Below are positions 1-9,236 of a DNA stretch of 64,000 bases, piece after piece. The notes under the pieces are model-generated. The model was not told where the DNA came from and ran no database searches. It was given only the letters and a program-made list of their open reading frames with translations. How positions within the stretch are numbered: position 1 is the first letter of the stretch; each line of letters opens with the position of its first letter. The position numbers and the translations under genes are program-made. Source of the DNA: Arthrobacter sp. Alg241-R88 (GTDB lineage Bacteria > Actinomycetota > Actinomycetes > Actinomycetales > Micrococcaceae); NCBI RefSeq assembly GCF_900537115.1, contig NZ_UNRG01000007.1, positions 79,657-143,656 of the forward strand, given 5' to 3'.

Positions 1-354
1 ACCCACCTGCTGCGTGGTAGGCAGGATCGCGATGGCGAAAGAACCTGCGGACATCAGGGTCACGCTCAGGGTCAGTGCCGCTTTGCGGCCCTTCCGGTCG
101 GCGTAGCGGCCAAAGAACCAGGCTCCGATGGGCCGCATCAGGAACGACGTCGAGAAGACGGCCATTGCCTCAAGGCCGGCCTGAAGGTCATCTTCCGAGT
201 TGAAGAAGTGGGCCTGGAAGTAGGCTGCGAAGACCGTGTAAACGTACAGGTCGTACCACTCCACGAGGTTGCCGGCCGACCCCTTGAGGATGTTGCTGAC
301 TGCCCGGCGCGTTTGCGCGGCCTCGCTCGTTGTTGCAAGTTGTTGGGTGCTCAT
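1..354 (-). CDS. MHS-family MFS transporter, N-terminal part (cut by window edge)
   Basis: The first 118 codons of a gene that runs off the left edge. It reads from an ATG at 354 without a stop. The start MSTQQLATTSEA leads into GNLVEWYDLYVYTVFA, the typical first membrane segment of the metabolite:H+ symporter branch of the major facilitator superfamily. A loop with FGRYADRKGRKAAL follows, matching the conserved loop between membrane helices 2 and 3 (G-x-x-x-D-R-x-G-R-R/K). Members import organic acids such as alpha-ketoglutarate, citrate or shikimate with protons; the substrate cannot be told from this fragment. It is divergent from a two-component system with a TAXI receptor, so that system may control it (inference). 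Confidence 0.88.
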   Translation of the reverse strand, partial: MSTQQLATTSEAAQTRRAVSNILKGSAGNLVEWYDLYVYTVFAAYFQAHFFNSEDDLQAGLEAMAVFSTSFLMRPIGAWFFGRYADRKGRKAALTLSVTLMSAGSFAIAILPTTQQVG

Positions 355-662
355 CGCTGAACCTTCCTTGGATGCGCGGCCCCCGCTGTGCGCTCCGACC
401 TGACTTTCGTACTGTCCATGGCAGCATTGCTCATGGTTCCTCCTCGACGTTGAACGTCCCCTTGAAGCCTGAGGACTTCACCAAAGCTATTCGTGAGCCA
501 GGGCACAGCCCAAGCGAAAGCCGATTTCCTAACACTTCCTTAAGTTTTCTTCGCGGGTGGCCGTGTCCGGGCGGACAGGCCGCAGGACGGAAACTGGCCG
601 AGAGGGTAACCTCCAAAGGCAGGCAGGGGGAACCACACAGACTAAACGGAACAGGAACTGGC
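355..662. promoter_or_regulatory. Divergent intergenic region, transporter / two-component operon
   Basis: 308 bases with no convincing gene. It must hold the promoters for both the leftward transporter and the rightward response regulator. A small inverted repeat, TGAAG (464-468) and CTTCA (about 477-481), and an AT-richer stretch around 530-552 are the only local structures I see. No confident -10/-35 pair could be placed. Confidence 0.4.
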
Positions 663-1331
663 ATGGATGTTCTCATCGTCGAAGACGACGACGCCATGGC
701 ATCCGCCCTTGAGGCGGCCGTGGTTTCCGCCGGGCATACGTCCAGCAGGGTTTCCCGTGGCGCCGACGCGCTCCTCGAGCACCGGCGGTTCGAGGTCATC
801 CTGCTGGACCTGGGGCTTCCCGACATGGACGGCCTCGAGGTACTCCGCAAGCTCCGCCAGGTCACCCCCGTTCCCATCCTGATCCTCACGGCACGCGACG
901 ACGAACGCAGCGTGGTGCTGGGCCTGCGCTCCGGGGCCGATGACTACCTCGTCAAGCCGGTAAAGCTGGTGGAACTCCTCGCGCGCATTGAAGCGGTCAC
1001 CAGGCGGACGGGCCGCGCCAGGGACACCAGGCAGCAGCGCATCGTACTGGGGGAACTCGAAGTTGACCTCGAACGCCGGGTGGCCGTCCTCGGCCAGCAG
1101 ACTCTTCCGCTGACGGCCACGGAATTTGACCTGCTGGCACTCCTGGCCAGCCACGCGGGGTCAGTCGTCACGCGGGAACAGATCCTCGACGCGCTGTGGG
1201 GCGACGCGTTCCTCGCATCCTCGCGGTCCCTTGATGTGCACTTGACCGGCTTGAGGTCCAAGCTTCAGATGCCGGGCTTCATCATCAACGTCCGGGGCGT
1301 TGGCTACCGCGTCGAAGCGGATCCTGCGTGA
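663..1331 (+). CDS. OmpR/PhoP-family response regulator
   Basis: 222 residues from ATG 663; an in-frame start further upstream at 330 would add 111 residues of non-conserved sequence and is rejected. The receiver domain (about 1-115) has the acidic triplet EDDD at 7-10, the phospho-acceptor Asp in LLDLGLPD (about D49), the ILTARD switch threonine and the K of YLVKP. A winged-helix DNA-binding domain (about 125-220) follows, with TEFDLLALLASHAG and a C-terminal VRGVGYRVE hairpin. The organisation resembles TctD-like regulators of organic-acid uptake. Its TGA overlaps the GTG of the kinase gene, so the two are translationally coupled. Likely targets are its own operon and the divergent transporter (inference). 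Confidence 0.95.
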   Translation: MDVLIVEDDDAMASALEAAVVSAGHTSSRVSRGADALLEHRRFEVILLDLGLPDMDGLEVLRKLRQVTPVPILILTARDDERSVVLGLRSGADDYLVKPVKLVELLARIEAVTRRTGRARDTRQQRIVLGELEVDLERRVAVLGQQTLPLTATEFDLLALLASHAGSVVTREQILDALWGDAFLASSRSLDVHLTGLRSKLQMPGFIINVRGVGYRVEADPA

Positions 1332-2782
1332 AACTCCGCGTCCTGGGGATCCTGGGCATCCTGATAGTCGTTCTGGTGCTTGTCGCTTCCACCACCATCC
1401 TGGCTTCGGCCAGCAGGGAGCTTACGCAGGAACTCCAGATCAACAGGGCCGCCGCCCTCAACAGGCTTGCGCAGGTTGCGTTCGACGCGGGGACGGACGG
1501 GGGCGACGCCACGCAACTCCAGGCAGAGATGGACAGATACTCGGAGCTTTACGGGGAAGGAATCCTGGTCCGGCTCCAGGAACGCACATTGCGCTCCGGT
1601 GGCCTGAGCGAGGACAGGGCGGACGTCCAGGATGCCCTGGCCAGGGCAAACCTGAACCTCAGTGACACCGCTCTGGCCCCACTTCAACCGTTCGGCACCG
1701 GTTCCGAGGTCATCTCCCGCTCCTTCGGCAGTGCCAGCCAAGTGCTCGGCGCGGCCGTCCTCGAGGTCAACAAGGACGCTGCCCGGCAGAAACTGCGCGA
1801 GCGCTGGCTCGCCGTCGGACTTGCCGCGGCCGCGCTGGCCGCTCTGCTCCTTATCGGAGCTGCCCAGGTGACCGGATGGGTGCTCCGCCCGGTGAACCGC
1901 CTCAGCGCCGCCGTGGCCGAACTTGAAACTACCGGTCGGAGCGGCCGGCTGCCCGCGGAGGGTCCACCGGAGCTGCGGGCATTAAGCCGCTCCTTCACCA
2001 CAATGGCACGAAGCGTAAGCGACAGTATCGAAGCCCAGCGCCAACTGATCGCTGACACTTCCCACGAGCTGCGGAATCCGGTGGGCGCCCTGCGGCTGCG
2101 GATCGACCTGTTGCTGCTGGAGCTGAAAACTTCCCGGGAGCGGGCTGCCGCGTCCGCGGTGGTGGCTGAGCTTGAGCGTGTAGAGGAGATCCTTGACGGG
2201 GTGCTAAAGCTGGCGGCCGCCGAACACCGTGCCCTGGAGGACTCCGCCGGCGCACCCGGCCACCTGCTTTTCAGGGGGGACCAGGCCGCAATTGACCCCT
2301 TCCCCATCCTGCAGGAAGAAGCCGAACGGGTAGAACCTGCCGCACGGCTCGCCGGCGCCTCCGTTCGCCTCGGCAGCCCTCCCTGGCAGTCTGCGCTCAT
2401 CGCCTGCAACCCGGACGATCTCGCACAAATGGTGGGAGAACTGCTGAACAACGCCATCAAATACGCGGGCCGCGCCAACATTTCGGTGTCACTCCGCGTT
2501 GACAGGGATCTTGTGACGATTGAAGTGTCCGACGACGGGCCCGGGCTTTCACCCGCGGAAAGGGCACATGCCTCGCACCGGTTTTGGCGCTCGCCGAAGC
2601 ACCGGGGCATCAGCGGCAATGGGCTGGGCATGACGATCGTGGAGAAACTGGCCGTCGCCAACGGGGGGCGCCTGCTGCTGGGGGAGGCTCAGCCCTCCGG
2701 GCTGGCCGCTACCCTTGAGTTCCCGCGGGCACCGGAAGTTCAAGGTGCCGCAAGCCAAAGGGCAGGCGGCCCCCATGTCTGA
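1328..2782 (+). CDS. Sensor histidine kinase (two-component system)
   Basis: 484 residues from a GTG that overlaps the regulator's stop by four bases. Visible order: membrane helix at about 7-27, an extracytoplasmic sensor of about 130 residues, a second helix at about 160-182, a HAMP-like linker, the HisKA dimerisation helix with the phospho-accepting His in DTSHELRNP (about H246), and an HATPase_c domain with the N-box ELLNNAIKYAG and the G-box SDDGPGLS. This is an ordinary membrane-bound kinase that phosphorylates the upstream response regulator. Its last codons overlap the start of the TAXI lipoprotein gene by eight bases. Such tight coupling suggests that the lipoprotein is a ligand-binding partner of the sensor. 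Confidence 0.95.
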   Translation: MKLRVLGILGILIVVLVLVASTTILASASRELTQELQINRAAALNRLAQVAFDAGTDGGDATQLQAEMDRYSELYGEGILVRLQERTLRSGGLSEDRADVQDALARANLNLSDTALAPLQPFGTGSEVISRSFGSASQVLGAAVLEVNKDAARQKLRERWLAVGLAAAALAALLLIGAAQVTGWVLRPVNRLSAAVAELETTGRSGRLPAEGPPELRALSRSFTTMARSVSDSIEAQRQLIADTSHELRNPVGALRLRIDLLLLELKTSRERAAASAVVAELERVEEILDGVLKLAAAEHRALEDSAGAPGHLLFRGDQAAIDPFPILQEEAERVEPAARLAGASVRLGSPPWQSALIACNPDDLAQMVGELLNNAIKYAGRANISVSLRVDRDLVTIEVSDDGPGLSPAERAHASHRFWRSPKHRGISGNGLGMTIVEKLAVANGGRLLLGEAQPSGLAATLEFPRAPEVQGAASQRAGGPHV

Positions 2783-3788
2783 CCTGAGCTCATGCCGGCT
2801 GTCCAGGCGTGCGGCCCTCAAAGCCGGTGTTGCGGCCGGGTTCGCCGGCCTGCTGCTACCGGTACTGGGCAGCTGCACGGCGGACGATCGGCTGGACTCC
2901 GTTACGGTTGCAGGGGGTGAACCGGGCGGTTTCTACCTCGAGTTTGCCAGCCTGCTTGCCGCCTCCCTGCAGCGCAACCGGGTGGCTCGGCAGGCCATGG
3001 CCCTGACCACCGGTGGCAGCTTGGACAACCTTGAACACCTGCTGAGCGGGCGGGCCACGTTCGCCGTCGCCCTCGCTGATGCCGCAGCCCAACGCGCAGC
3101 GGAAGCTGGCGCGACCGGCGTCGGAATCACGGCTCTCGGAAGGGTTTACGAAAACTACGTCCACTGCGTCGTCCGGAAGGCCGGGGGCATCAGCAGCATT
3201 GCCGGGTTGGCTGGCAGGACGGTGGCAGTGGGCGAACCAGGCTCAGGGACTTCCCTCACCACACCGCGCCTGCTTGAAGCTGCGGGCCTCCGCTCCGTCG
3301 CTGCGGGTGAAAGTGCCGCTGGCCCCGGCGGAGCGGTCACCGTTTTGAACCTGGGGCTGAATGATGGCCTGACGGCGCTACGAGAGGGATCAGCGGACGC
3401 CTTGTTCTGGTCCGGAGGTGTTCCCACAGCCGCCATCGCTGCTGCCCATGGCGACGTGGGGCTCAACTTCCTGGATATCTCCGTGCTGCTTCCGTCCCTG
3501 CGTGCGAGGTACGGCGCCTTCTATGACCGGGTGCTGATCCCAGCCGGTGCCTACGAAGGCCTTCCCGCCGTCTGGACAGTTGGCGTGACCAACCTGCTGC
3601 TCTGCCGCAGCGACCTGACGGACACCACCGTGAAGCGGACCGTGGAGCTGCTGGTGGGCCACGCCGAAGAGCTCATTCCCCGGTCCAGCCTGGGGGTCCA
3701 GTTCCTCAGCCCGGAATCCCTCATCAACACGGCAGGCTTGCCGCTGCACCCGGCAGCTGCCTCTGCCTACCGGGAGCTGCACGGGTAA
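2775..3788 (+). CDS. TAXI-family TRAP solute receptor, lipoprotein
   Basis: 337 residues from ATG 2775, which lies inside the last codons of the kinase gene. The N-terminus has a twin-arginine-like LSRRAALKAG followed by a hydrophobic stretch and a lipobox LGSC, so it is probably exported and anchored to the membrane as a lipoprotein. The mature part has the TAXI features GGEPGGFYLEFASLLA and TTGGSLDNLEHLLSGRA, a VAVGEPGSGTS loop and ADALFWSGGVP. TAXI receptors normally bind carboxylates such as glutamate or 2-oxoglutarate for TRAP transporters. No TRAP membrane subunit is present nearby, so a sensory role with the adjacent kinase is more likely than transport (inference). Confidence 0.9.
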   Translation: MSDLSSCRLSRRAALKAGVAAGFAGLLLPVLGSCTADDRLDSVTVAGGEPGGFYLEFASLLAASLQRNRVARQAMALTTGGSLDNLEHLLSGRATFAVALADAAAQRAAEAGATGVGITALGRVYENYVHCVVRKAGGISSIAGLAGRTVAVGEPGSGTSLTTPRLLEAAGLRSVAAGESAAGPGGAVTVLNLGLNDGLTALREGSADALFWSGGVPTAAIAAAHGDVGLNFLDISVLLPSLRARYGAFYDRVLIPAGAYEGLPAVWTVGVTNLLLCRSDLTDTTVKRTVELLVGHAEELIPRSSLGVQFLSPESLINTAGLPLHPAAASAYRELHG

Positions 3789-3903
3789 AGGGCGACGCTC
3801 CACCATATCCAGCACCCATATTGGCAACGCCCCATCACCTCCAGCATCGGAATCGGCAACGCTTTCTCGCCGTCCACGGGTCGAACCACAGCTTCCCGCA
3901 GGC

Positions 3904-4012
3904 ACATGAGAGAGCGTTTCGAAAGGGACGCATCAAGTGAGAGAGCGTTCGGCAAACACCGCATCAAGTGAGAGAGCGTTGGAGAAATGGCCGCATCAAG
4001 TGAGAGAGCGTT
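3904..4012. repeat. Cluster of four short direct repeats (CTCTCTCAC type)
   Basis: Four same-direction copies of a unit with consensus GCATCAAGTGAGAGAGCGTT: a degenerate copy at about 3904-3918, then 3930-3949, 3961-3980 and 3993-4012. The last three are identical over 20 bases, with spacing of 31-32. The last copy runs directly into the stop codon of the ramB-like gene on the other strand. The same unit returns at 9025-9127. It is not coding and is too short and irregular for a CRISPR. Confidence 0.85.
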
Positions 4013-5526
4013 CAGCTTCCCGAGTGCGCCTGCAGGAAGCTGTACACCTCGGTTTCGTCCACCCCGGGGAACGCCCCCGGCGGCATTGCGGCCAGCAGAT
4101 GGGAGTGGGCCCGGGCGGAGGGCCACGCGTTCCCGGCCCACTCCGACGTCAGCGATTCGGGCGGGCGTTTGCAGCAGGTGGGATCGGGGCAGTTGGACGC
4201 AGCCCGCGCAGTCGTCTCCCGCCCGCGGAACCACTTCACGTGCTGGTACGGCACCCCGATGCTCAGTGAAAACTCCCCCGCGGCGGAACGTTCCGTGCGC
4301 GCCGTGCACCAGTAGGTACCGGACGGCGTATCCGTGTACTGGCTGTAGGCACTGAACTTGTCCGGCACATCGAACACGGCTCGTGACGTCCAGGCCTTGC
4401 ACGACGGCTGCCCTTCGATGGCGCCGGTATGGTCCTGAGGAAAGTTCACGCCGTCGTTCTCGTAGGCCTTGTAGATGATGCCGCTCTGGTGCGTCTTCTG
4501 AAAATGCGTGGTGATGCCCAGATGCTTCGTGGCCAGGTTTGTGAAGCGGTGGGCCGCTGTCTCATAGGAAACGGCAAACGCGTCCCGGATATCCTCGACC
4601 GCGATTTCCTTCGCCGCCTTGGCTTTTTGCAGAAATTCCACGGTTGCCTGCTCAGGGAGGAGCAAGGCTGCGGCGAAATAGTTCGTGGCCACCCGCTGGG
4701 CGAGGAAGTCACCGTAGTTCCGGGGCGTTTCGTGTCCCAGCACGTAGTGTCCCAGGGCCTGCAGCAGTACAGAGCGCGGATCGTGGTCCTGCCGCTGGCT
4801 TTGGGTCAGGTAAATTCTGCGGTTCTTCAAATCCGTGACGGAGCGGGTTGAATGGGGCAGGTCGCCCACATGATGCAGGGTGAAACCGAGGTGCTCGGCG
4901 ATGTCCGCGATCACGTGCTGGCTCAGCGGCCCGGTGGTGTAACCCACCTCCTTGAGGACCTTCTGCGCTTCGGCTTCATACTCCGGAAAATAGTTCCCCC
5001 GCTCCCTCATCATGGCCCGCAGTTCACCATTGGCCCGACGGGCTTCTTCCGGGGTGGCCACCTGCTCGTTCATCTTGCGTTCGAGCTCCTGCAGCAGCCC
5101 CACCTGGGCCTCGAGCACATCCAGCGGAAGCCGCGCGCTGATGCGGATTTTCGGCAGGTTCAGGGATTCATAGAGGGGTCCGCGCTGATACCGCTCAAGC
5201 TCGATCTCCAAGGCGGCCCGGCGGCTCGGCGGTTCGGCTCCGAGCAGCTGATCGATGCTGACGTTGAGTGCGGACGCCAGGTGCTGCAGCAGGCCAAGTT
5301 TGGGCTCCCGCTTTCCGTTTTCAATCAGGCTCAGCTGGCTCGGCGCTGTCCCGACGGCGGCGCTCAGGCCCTCGAGCGTAAGCCCTGCCTGTTTGCGCAG
5401 ATGGCGTACACGGCGGCCGAGCGAGATGACGTCCAGGTCCACCGCCGCCCCCGGCGACTGCGGTGGGGATACTTCCCTGTTCCAGCTTGTAAGCGACATT
5501 TTTGAAGAATACGGGAAGAACTGCAT
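4012..5526 (-). CDS. ramB: RamB-like regulator of acetate/glyoxylate metabolism
   Basis: 504 residues. An XRE-type helix-turn-helix occupies about 36-92 ([28 protein letters not shown]). It is followed by a long helical linker, an ImmA/IrrE-like domain and a Cys-containing C-terminal domain (CPDPTCC), the architecture of the RamB/ScfR family of acyl-CoA-responsive regulators. The metallopeptidase motif HExxH is degraded: the aligned segment reads [11 protein letters not shown] (about 256-266), so the first His and the Glu are lost and peptidase activity is unlikely. In Corynebacterium glutamicum RamB represses aceA and aceB. Here the gene is divergent from aceA, 147 bases away, which supports the same role. 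The ATG at 5526 has GGAAAG upstream; a later ATG at 5499 has no such site. Confidence 0.93.
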   Translation of the reverse strand: MQFFPYSSKMSLTSWNREVSPPQSPGAAVDLDVISLGRRVRHLRKQAGLTLEGLSAAVGTAPSQLSLIENGKREPKLGLLQHLASALNVSIDQLLGAEPPSRRAALEIELERYQRGPLYESLNLPKIRISARLPLDVLEAQVGLLQELERKMNEQVATPEEARRANGELRAMMRERGNYFPEYEAEAQKVLKEVGYTTGPLSQHVIADIAEHLGFTLHHVGDLPHSTRSVTDLKNRRIYLTQSQRQDHDPRSVLLQALGHYVLGHETPRNYGDFLAQRVATNYFAAALLLPEQATVEFLQKAKAAKEIAVEDIRDAFAVSYETAAHRFTNLATKHLGITTHFQKTHQSGIIYKAYENDGVNFPQDHTGAIEGQPSCKAWTSRAVFDVPDKFSAYSQYTDTPSGTYWCTARTERSAAGEFSLSIGVPYQHVKWFRGRETTARAASNCPDPTCCKRPPESLTSEWAGNAWPSARAHSHLLAAMPPGAFPGVDETEVYSFLQAHSGS

Positions 5527-5592
5527 TTCTTTCCACGTTTTTCTCTACCAACCCTGTTGGAAGTGCTGAAAAGTAGTGATCACGGAAAGAAA
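5526..5592. promoter_or_regulatory. Candidate ramB-aceA operator (inverted repeat)
   Basis: Between ramB and aceA the nonamer TTTCTTTCC (5526-5534) is mirrored by GGAAAGAAA (5584-5592). A small CAAC-CCT-GTTG dyad lies between them. I could not find a clean copy of the C. glutamicum RamB consensus (AACTTTGCAAA), so the factor that binds is unproven. The left arm also overlaps the ribosome binding site region of ramB, which could give autoregulation. Confidence 0.4.
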
Positions 5593-5673
5593 CACCGCAC
5601 CGGGAAGCCAGCGGGAACCGCAAAGGCGCGGTTCCCGCCTACCGATCCCGGAGCTCAATCAAGGAGATCAACG

Positions 5674-7017
5674 ATGACTGCAGCATTTGAGCCCACCCAG
5701 CAGACGCCCGGCCAGGACACAACACAGCAGGCCGCCGCCCTGGAGCTCGAGTGGGCCGCCAACCCCCGCTGGGAAGGTGTGACCCGGGACTACTCAGCCT
5801 CCGACGTCGTCCGTCTCCGCGGCCGCGTCTCCGAAGAACACACCCTGGCCCGCCGCGGCTCGGAGAAGCTGTGGAAGCAGCTCACCGAAGAGCACAAGGA
5901 AGGCAAGTACACCAATGCCCTCGGCGCCCTGACCGGCAACCAGGCCGTGCAGCAGGTCAAGGCCGGGCTCCGCGCCATCTACCTTTCAGGCTGGCAGGTG
6001 GCTGCGGACGCGAACAACTCCGGCCACACCTACCCGGACCAGTCCCTCTACCCGGCCAACTCCGTGCCCACCGTGGTCCGCCGCATCAACAACGCCCTGC
6101 TCCGGGCAGACCAGATCGAATTCGCCGAGGGCGTGCAGACCGTCGAGGACTGGCTGGTCCCGATCGTTGCCGACGCCGAGGCAGGGTTCGGCGGCCCGCT
6201 GAACGCCTACGAACTCATGAAATCCATGATCCAGGCCGGCGCCTCCGGCGTTCACTGGGAGGACCAGCTCGCCTCCGAAAAGAAGTGCGGCCACCTCGGC
6301 GGCAAGGTCCTGATCCCCACCCAGCAGCACGTCCGCACCCTGAACGCCGCCCGCCTCGCGGCCGACGTCGCCGGCACCCCGACGGTGGTCATCGCCCGCA
6401 CCGACGCGGAGGCAGCGACCCTGATCACGTCCGACGTGGACGAACGGGACCAGGAATTCATCCTTCGCGAAGGCGGACAGCCCGTGCGCACCGCCGAGGG
6501 CTTCTACAAGGTCCGCAACGGCATCGAACCCTGCATCGCCCGTGCCAAGGCCTACGCACCCTACTCAGACCTCATTTGGATGGAGACCGGGACCCCGGAC
6601 CTGGAGCTGGCACGCAAGTTCGCCGAAGCCGTCAAGGCCGAGTTCCCGGATCAGATGCTTTCCTACAACTGCTCGCCGTCGTTCAACTGGCGCAAGCACC
6701 TGGATGACGCCACCATCGCCAAGTTCCAGCGCGAGCTCGGCGCCATGGGCTTCACGTTCCAGTTCATCACCCTCGCCGGTTTCCACGCCCTGAACTACTC
6801 GATGTTCGACCTCGCCCACGGCTACGCCCGCGAAGGCATGAGCGCCTACGTCGAGCTTCAGGAAAAGGAATTCGCCTCCGAGTCCCGCGGCTACACCGCA
6901 ACCAAGCACCAGCGCGAAGTCGGCACCGGCTACTTCGACGACATCGCTACTGCGCTCAACCCGAACGCGTCCACCCTGGCCCTGGTGGGATCCACCGAAG
7001 AAGGCCAGTTCCACTAA
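5674..7017 (+). CDS. aceA: Isocitrate lyase
   Basis: 447 residues from ATG 5674, preceded by AAGGAG eight bases upstream; this is close to the usual length. Isocitrate lyase splits isocitrate into succinate and glyoxylate, the first step of the glyoxylate shunt needed for growth on acetate and fatty acids. The catalytic signature KKCGHLGGK is present (Cys about 205), as are [17 protein letters not shown], the WMETGTPD segment and YNCSPSFNW near the active site. It stands between the divergent ramB-like gene and aceB, so control by acetate or acyl-CoA status through RamB is likely. Confidence 0.98.
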   Translation: MTAAFEPTQQTPGQDTTQQAAALELEWAANPRWEGVTRDYSASDVVRLRGRVSEEHTLARRGSEKLWKQLTEEHKEGKYTNALGALTGNQAVQQVKAGLRAIYLSGWQVAADANNSGHTYPDQSLYPANSVPTVVRRINNALLRADQIEFAEGVQTVEDWLVPIVADAEAGFGGPLNAYELMKSMIQAGASGVHWEDQLASEKKCGHLGGKVLIPTQQHVRTLNAARLAADVAGTPTVVIARTDAEAATLITSDVDERDQEFILREGGQPVRTAEGFYKVRNGIEPCIARAKAYAPYSDLIWMETGTPDLELARKFAEAVKAEFPDQMLSYNCSPSFNWRKHLDDATIAKFQRELGAMGFTFQFITLAGFHALNYSMFDLAHGYAREGMSAYVELQEKEFASESRGYTATKHQREVGTGYFDDIATALNPNASTLALVGSTEEGQFH

Positions 7018-7086
7018 TTTCCACCCCTCGACGGCGGACCGGTCACCCTTGCCTTCGAAGCGGCAATGCTCTGCCTGCTATCCCCA

Positions 7087-7128
7087 TGCCCGCCCCAAGA
7101 CCTCGTAGAACTCGGTCGGGGGCGGGCA
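7087..7128 (+). terminator. GC-rich stem-loop between aceA and aceB
   Basis: TGCCCGCCCC (7087-7096) pairs with GGGGCGGGCA (7119-7128). No U-run follows directly, so it could be a weak terminator, an attenuator or a message-stabilising hairpin that sets the aceA:aceB ratio. Confidence 0.5.
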
Positions 7129-7241
7129 CAGGGCCCCTTTACGCAGGCTGCCGCATCACCGCTCCTTCGGCTTTGCGCGTTCCTCTCCTTTGTGTCACTA
7201 GCCGCCGTCGAACTTCCCTTTTCGTCTTTAAGGAGACAGAA

Positions 7242-8894
7242 ATGAACAGCTTTACCGATAGCTTCACGATTAATGGCATAACTCTCACCGCCCAGCCCAT
7301 TTGCCGGCAGAACGAGGTTCTTACTCCGGACGCACTGGAGTTCGTGGCCAAGCTGCACCGGGCTACTGCTGAGCGGCGCCAGGAACTTTTGCAGGCGCGG
7401 CGGACCCGGCGGGCCGAGATTGCCGGCGGGCAGGACCCGAGGTTCCTGCGGGAGACCGAGCACATTCGCAACGATCCGTCCTGGCGAGTGGCTCCCCCGG
7501 CACCCGGGCTGGAGGACCGTCGTGTAGAGATCACGGGCCCGGTGGACAGGAAGATGACCATTAACGCGTTGAACTCCGGCGCCAAGGTGTGGCTCGCGGA
7601 CATGGAGGACTCCTCCACCCCCACTTGGCGCAACGTCATCAAAGGCCAACTGAACCTCACCGACGCACTGGAGCGCCGGATCGACTTCACTACCGAAGAA
7701 GGCAAGGAATACAAGCTCCGCCCCGGGGGCGAACTGCCCACCATCGTGGTCCGCCCCCGCGGCTGGCACCTGCCGGAAAAGCACATGGTCATCGACGGCG
7801 CCCCGGTGGCGGGCGGCATCGTGGACTTCGGCCTGTTCTTCTTCCACAACGCCCGTCGCCTGCTGGCCCAGGGCAAGGGCCCTTACTTCTACCTGCCCAA
7901 GATCGAAAACCACCTCGAAGCCCGGCTCTGGAACGATATCTTCATCCTCGCCCAGGACCTGCTGGGCATCCCGCAGGGCACCATCCGCGCCACCGTGCTG
8001 ATCGAAACCATCACCGCAGCCTTTGAGATGGAGGAAATCCTCTACGAACTGCGCGACCACGCCGCCGGCCTGAACGCCGGCCGCTGGGACTACATCTTCT
8101 CCCTCATCAAGAACTTCCGCACCCGCGGCCCACGGTTCGTCCTCCCGGACCGCGGCCAGGTGTCCATGACCCAGCCCTTCATGCGCGCCTACACCGAACA
8201 GCTCGTGCGCGCCTGCCACAAGCGCGGCGCCATGGCCATCGGCGGGATGGCAGCGGCAGTGCCCAACCGCAAGGACCCCGAAGCGAACGCCAACACCTTC
8301 GAAAAGGTCCGCGCCGACAAGACCCGCGAAGCCAACGACGGCTTCGACGGCTCCTGGGTGGCCCACCCCGACCTGGTGCCCGTCTGCCGCGAGGTGTTCG
8401 ACTCCATCCTGGGCGCGAAGCCCAACCAGCTGGACCGCACCCGCGAGGACGTCATCCCGGACGACCGTGCCCTGATCAACGTGGCCGCCACCGAGGGCAC
8501 CATCACCGAACAGGGCATCCGGAACAACATCGAAGTGGGGATCCGCTACATCGAATCCTGGCTCCGCGGCAACGGCGCCGTCGCCATCCACAACCTCATG
8601 GAAGACGCCGCCACTGCCGAGATCTCCCGCTCCCAGCTCTGGCAGTGGATCTACGCCCGGGCCATCACCGATCATGGCGAAATCGTCACCCACGAGTGGA
8701 TCGAGGAGCTCCTGGACCAGGAATTCGCCAGGCTCGAACGCTTCGACGGCGACCGCTTCGAGGACGCCCGCGACATCTTCGAAGAAGTCACCCTCGCCCA
8801 GGACTTCCCGTCCTTCCTCACCCTCCCCGCCTACGCCCGCTATCTCACCGAAGCCCGCGAGCGCGCATCGGTAGAGGAGCTCGCTGCAGCATAA
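7242..8894 (+). CDS. aceB: Malate synthase A
   Basis: 550 residues from ATG 7242 with AAGGAGA seven bases upstream. Malate synthase condenses glyoxylate with acetyl-CoA to give malate, completing the glyoxylate shunt begun by the neighbouring isocitrate lyase. The family signature is clear at about 271-286 ([16 protein letters not shown]). Other family segments are [25 protein letters not shown] and [17 protein letters not shown]. The length and these motifs indicate isoform A rather than the longer GlcB type. A 224-base gap with a hairpin separates it from aceA, so it may be partly independent in expression. Confidence 0.98.
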   Translation: MNSFTDSFTINGITLTAQPICRQNEVLTPDALEFVAKLHRATAERRQELLQARRTRRAEIAGGQDPRFLRETEHIRNDPSWRVAPPAPGLEDRRVEITGPVDRKMTINALNSGAKVWLADMEDSSTPTWRNVIKGQLNLTDALERRIDFTTEEGKEYKLRPGGELPTIVVRPRGWHLPEKHMVIDGAPVAGGIVDFGLFFFHNARRLLAQGKGPYFYLPKIENHLEARLWNDIFILAQDLLGIPQGTIRATVLIETITAAFEMEEILYELRDHAAGLNAGRWDYIFSLIKNFRTRGPRFVLPDRGQVSMTQPFMRAYTEQLVRACHKRGAMAIGGMAAAVPNRKDPEANANTFEKVRADKTREANDGFDGSWVAHPDLVPVCREVFDSILGAKPNQLDRTREDVIPDDRALINVAATEGTITEQGIRNNIEVGIRYIESWLRGNGAVAIHNLMEDAATAEISRSQLWQWIYARAITDHGEIVTHEWIEELLDQEFARLERFDGDRFEDARDIFEEVTLAQDFPSFLTLPAYARYLTEARERASVEELAAA

Positions 8895-8903
8895 CCAAGA
8901 CTT

Positions 8904-8974
8904 CCGTCCGCCGGGCCGGCACGCCCTCCGCAACAGGCACCTCCGAAATCCGGAGGGCCGGCCCGGCGACGGAG
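8904..8974 (+). terminator. Stem-loop after aceB
   Basis: A strong hairpin nine bases after the aceB stop: GCCGGGCCGGC (8910-8920) pairs with GCCGGCCCGGC (8957-8967), with an inner CTCCG/CGGAG stem at 8941-8955. It has the shape of a transcription terminator but no downstream U-run. Confidence 0.6.
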
Positions 8975-9024
8975 CACCCTCTGAGCAGCTCCGGTGCCGG
9001 GCGTCCCCACCCCCCACGACACCG

Positions 9025-9127
9025 GACGCTCTCTCACTTAACGCAACAAATCCAAGGACGCTCTCTCACTTTCCAGAAGAAAGTGAGAGAGCGTCGGTCG
9101 TTAAGCAGCATCAAATGAGAGAGCGTC
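9025..9127. repeat. Second cluster of CTCTCTCAC-type repeats, with a perfect hairpin
   Basis: Four copies of the unit seen at 3904-4012: GACGCTCTCTCACTT at 9025-9039; two copies facing each other at 9057-9073 and 9079-9095, which make a perfect 17-bp stem with a 5-base loop; and GCATCAAATGAGAGAGCGTC at 9108-9127. The rest of the 8895-9236 gap holds only two imperfect GACGGCGGGG-GAAAGCAC copies (9146-9164 and 9167-9185) and no gene. Confidence 0.85.
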
Positions 9128-9236
9128 CCGGGGGGCCAGGCCGGCGACGGCGGGGGAAAGCACGCGGACGGCGGGGGGAAAGCACAACGACGTCCTGGGG
9201 GGGGAACGCACGACGACGGCGGGCTGCTGTTACGCC

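Noticed and set aside
3904..4012. CRISPR array
   Set aside because: Repeats are 20 bases with 11-12-base gaps, in mixed orientation at the second site, and no cas gene is present.
4012..5526. Toxin-antitoxin or prophage ImmA/IrrE regulator
   Set aside because: The length, the Cys-rich C-terminus and the position by aceA fit the RamB family better.
7014..9017. Long minus-strand open frame (667 codons) across aceB
   Set aside because: It is the antisense shadow of malate synthase, with no family match and no ribosome site; high-GC codon bias makes such frames.
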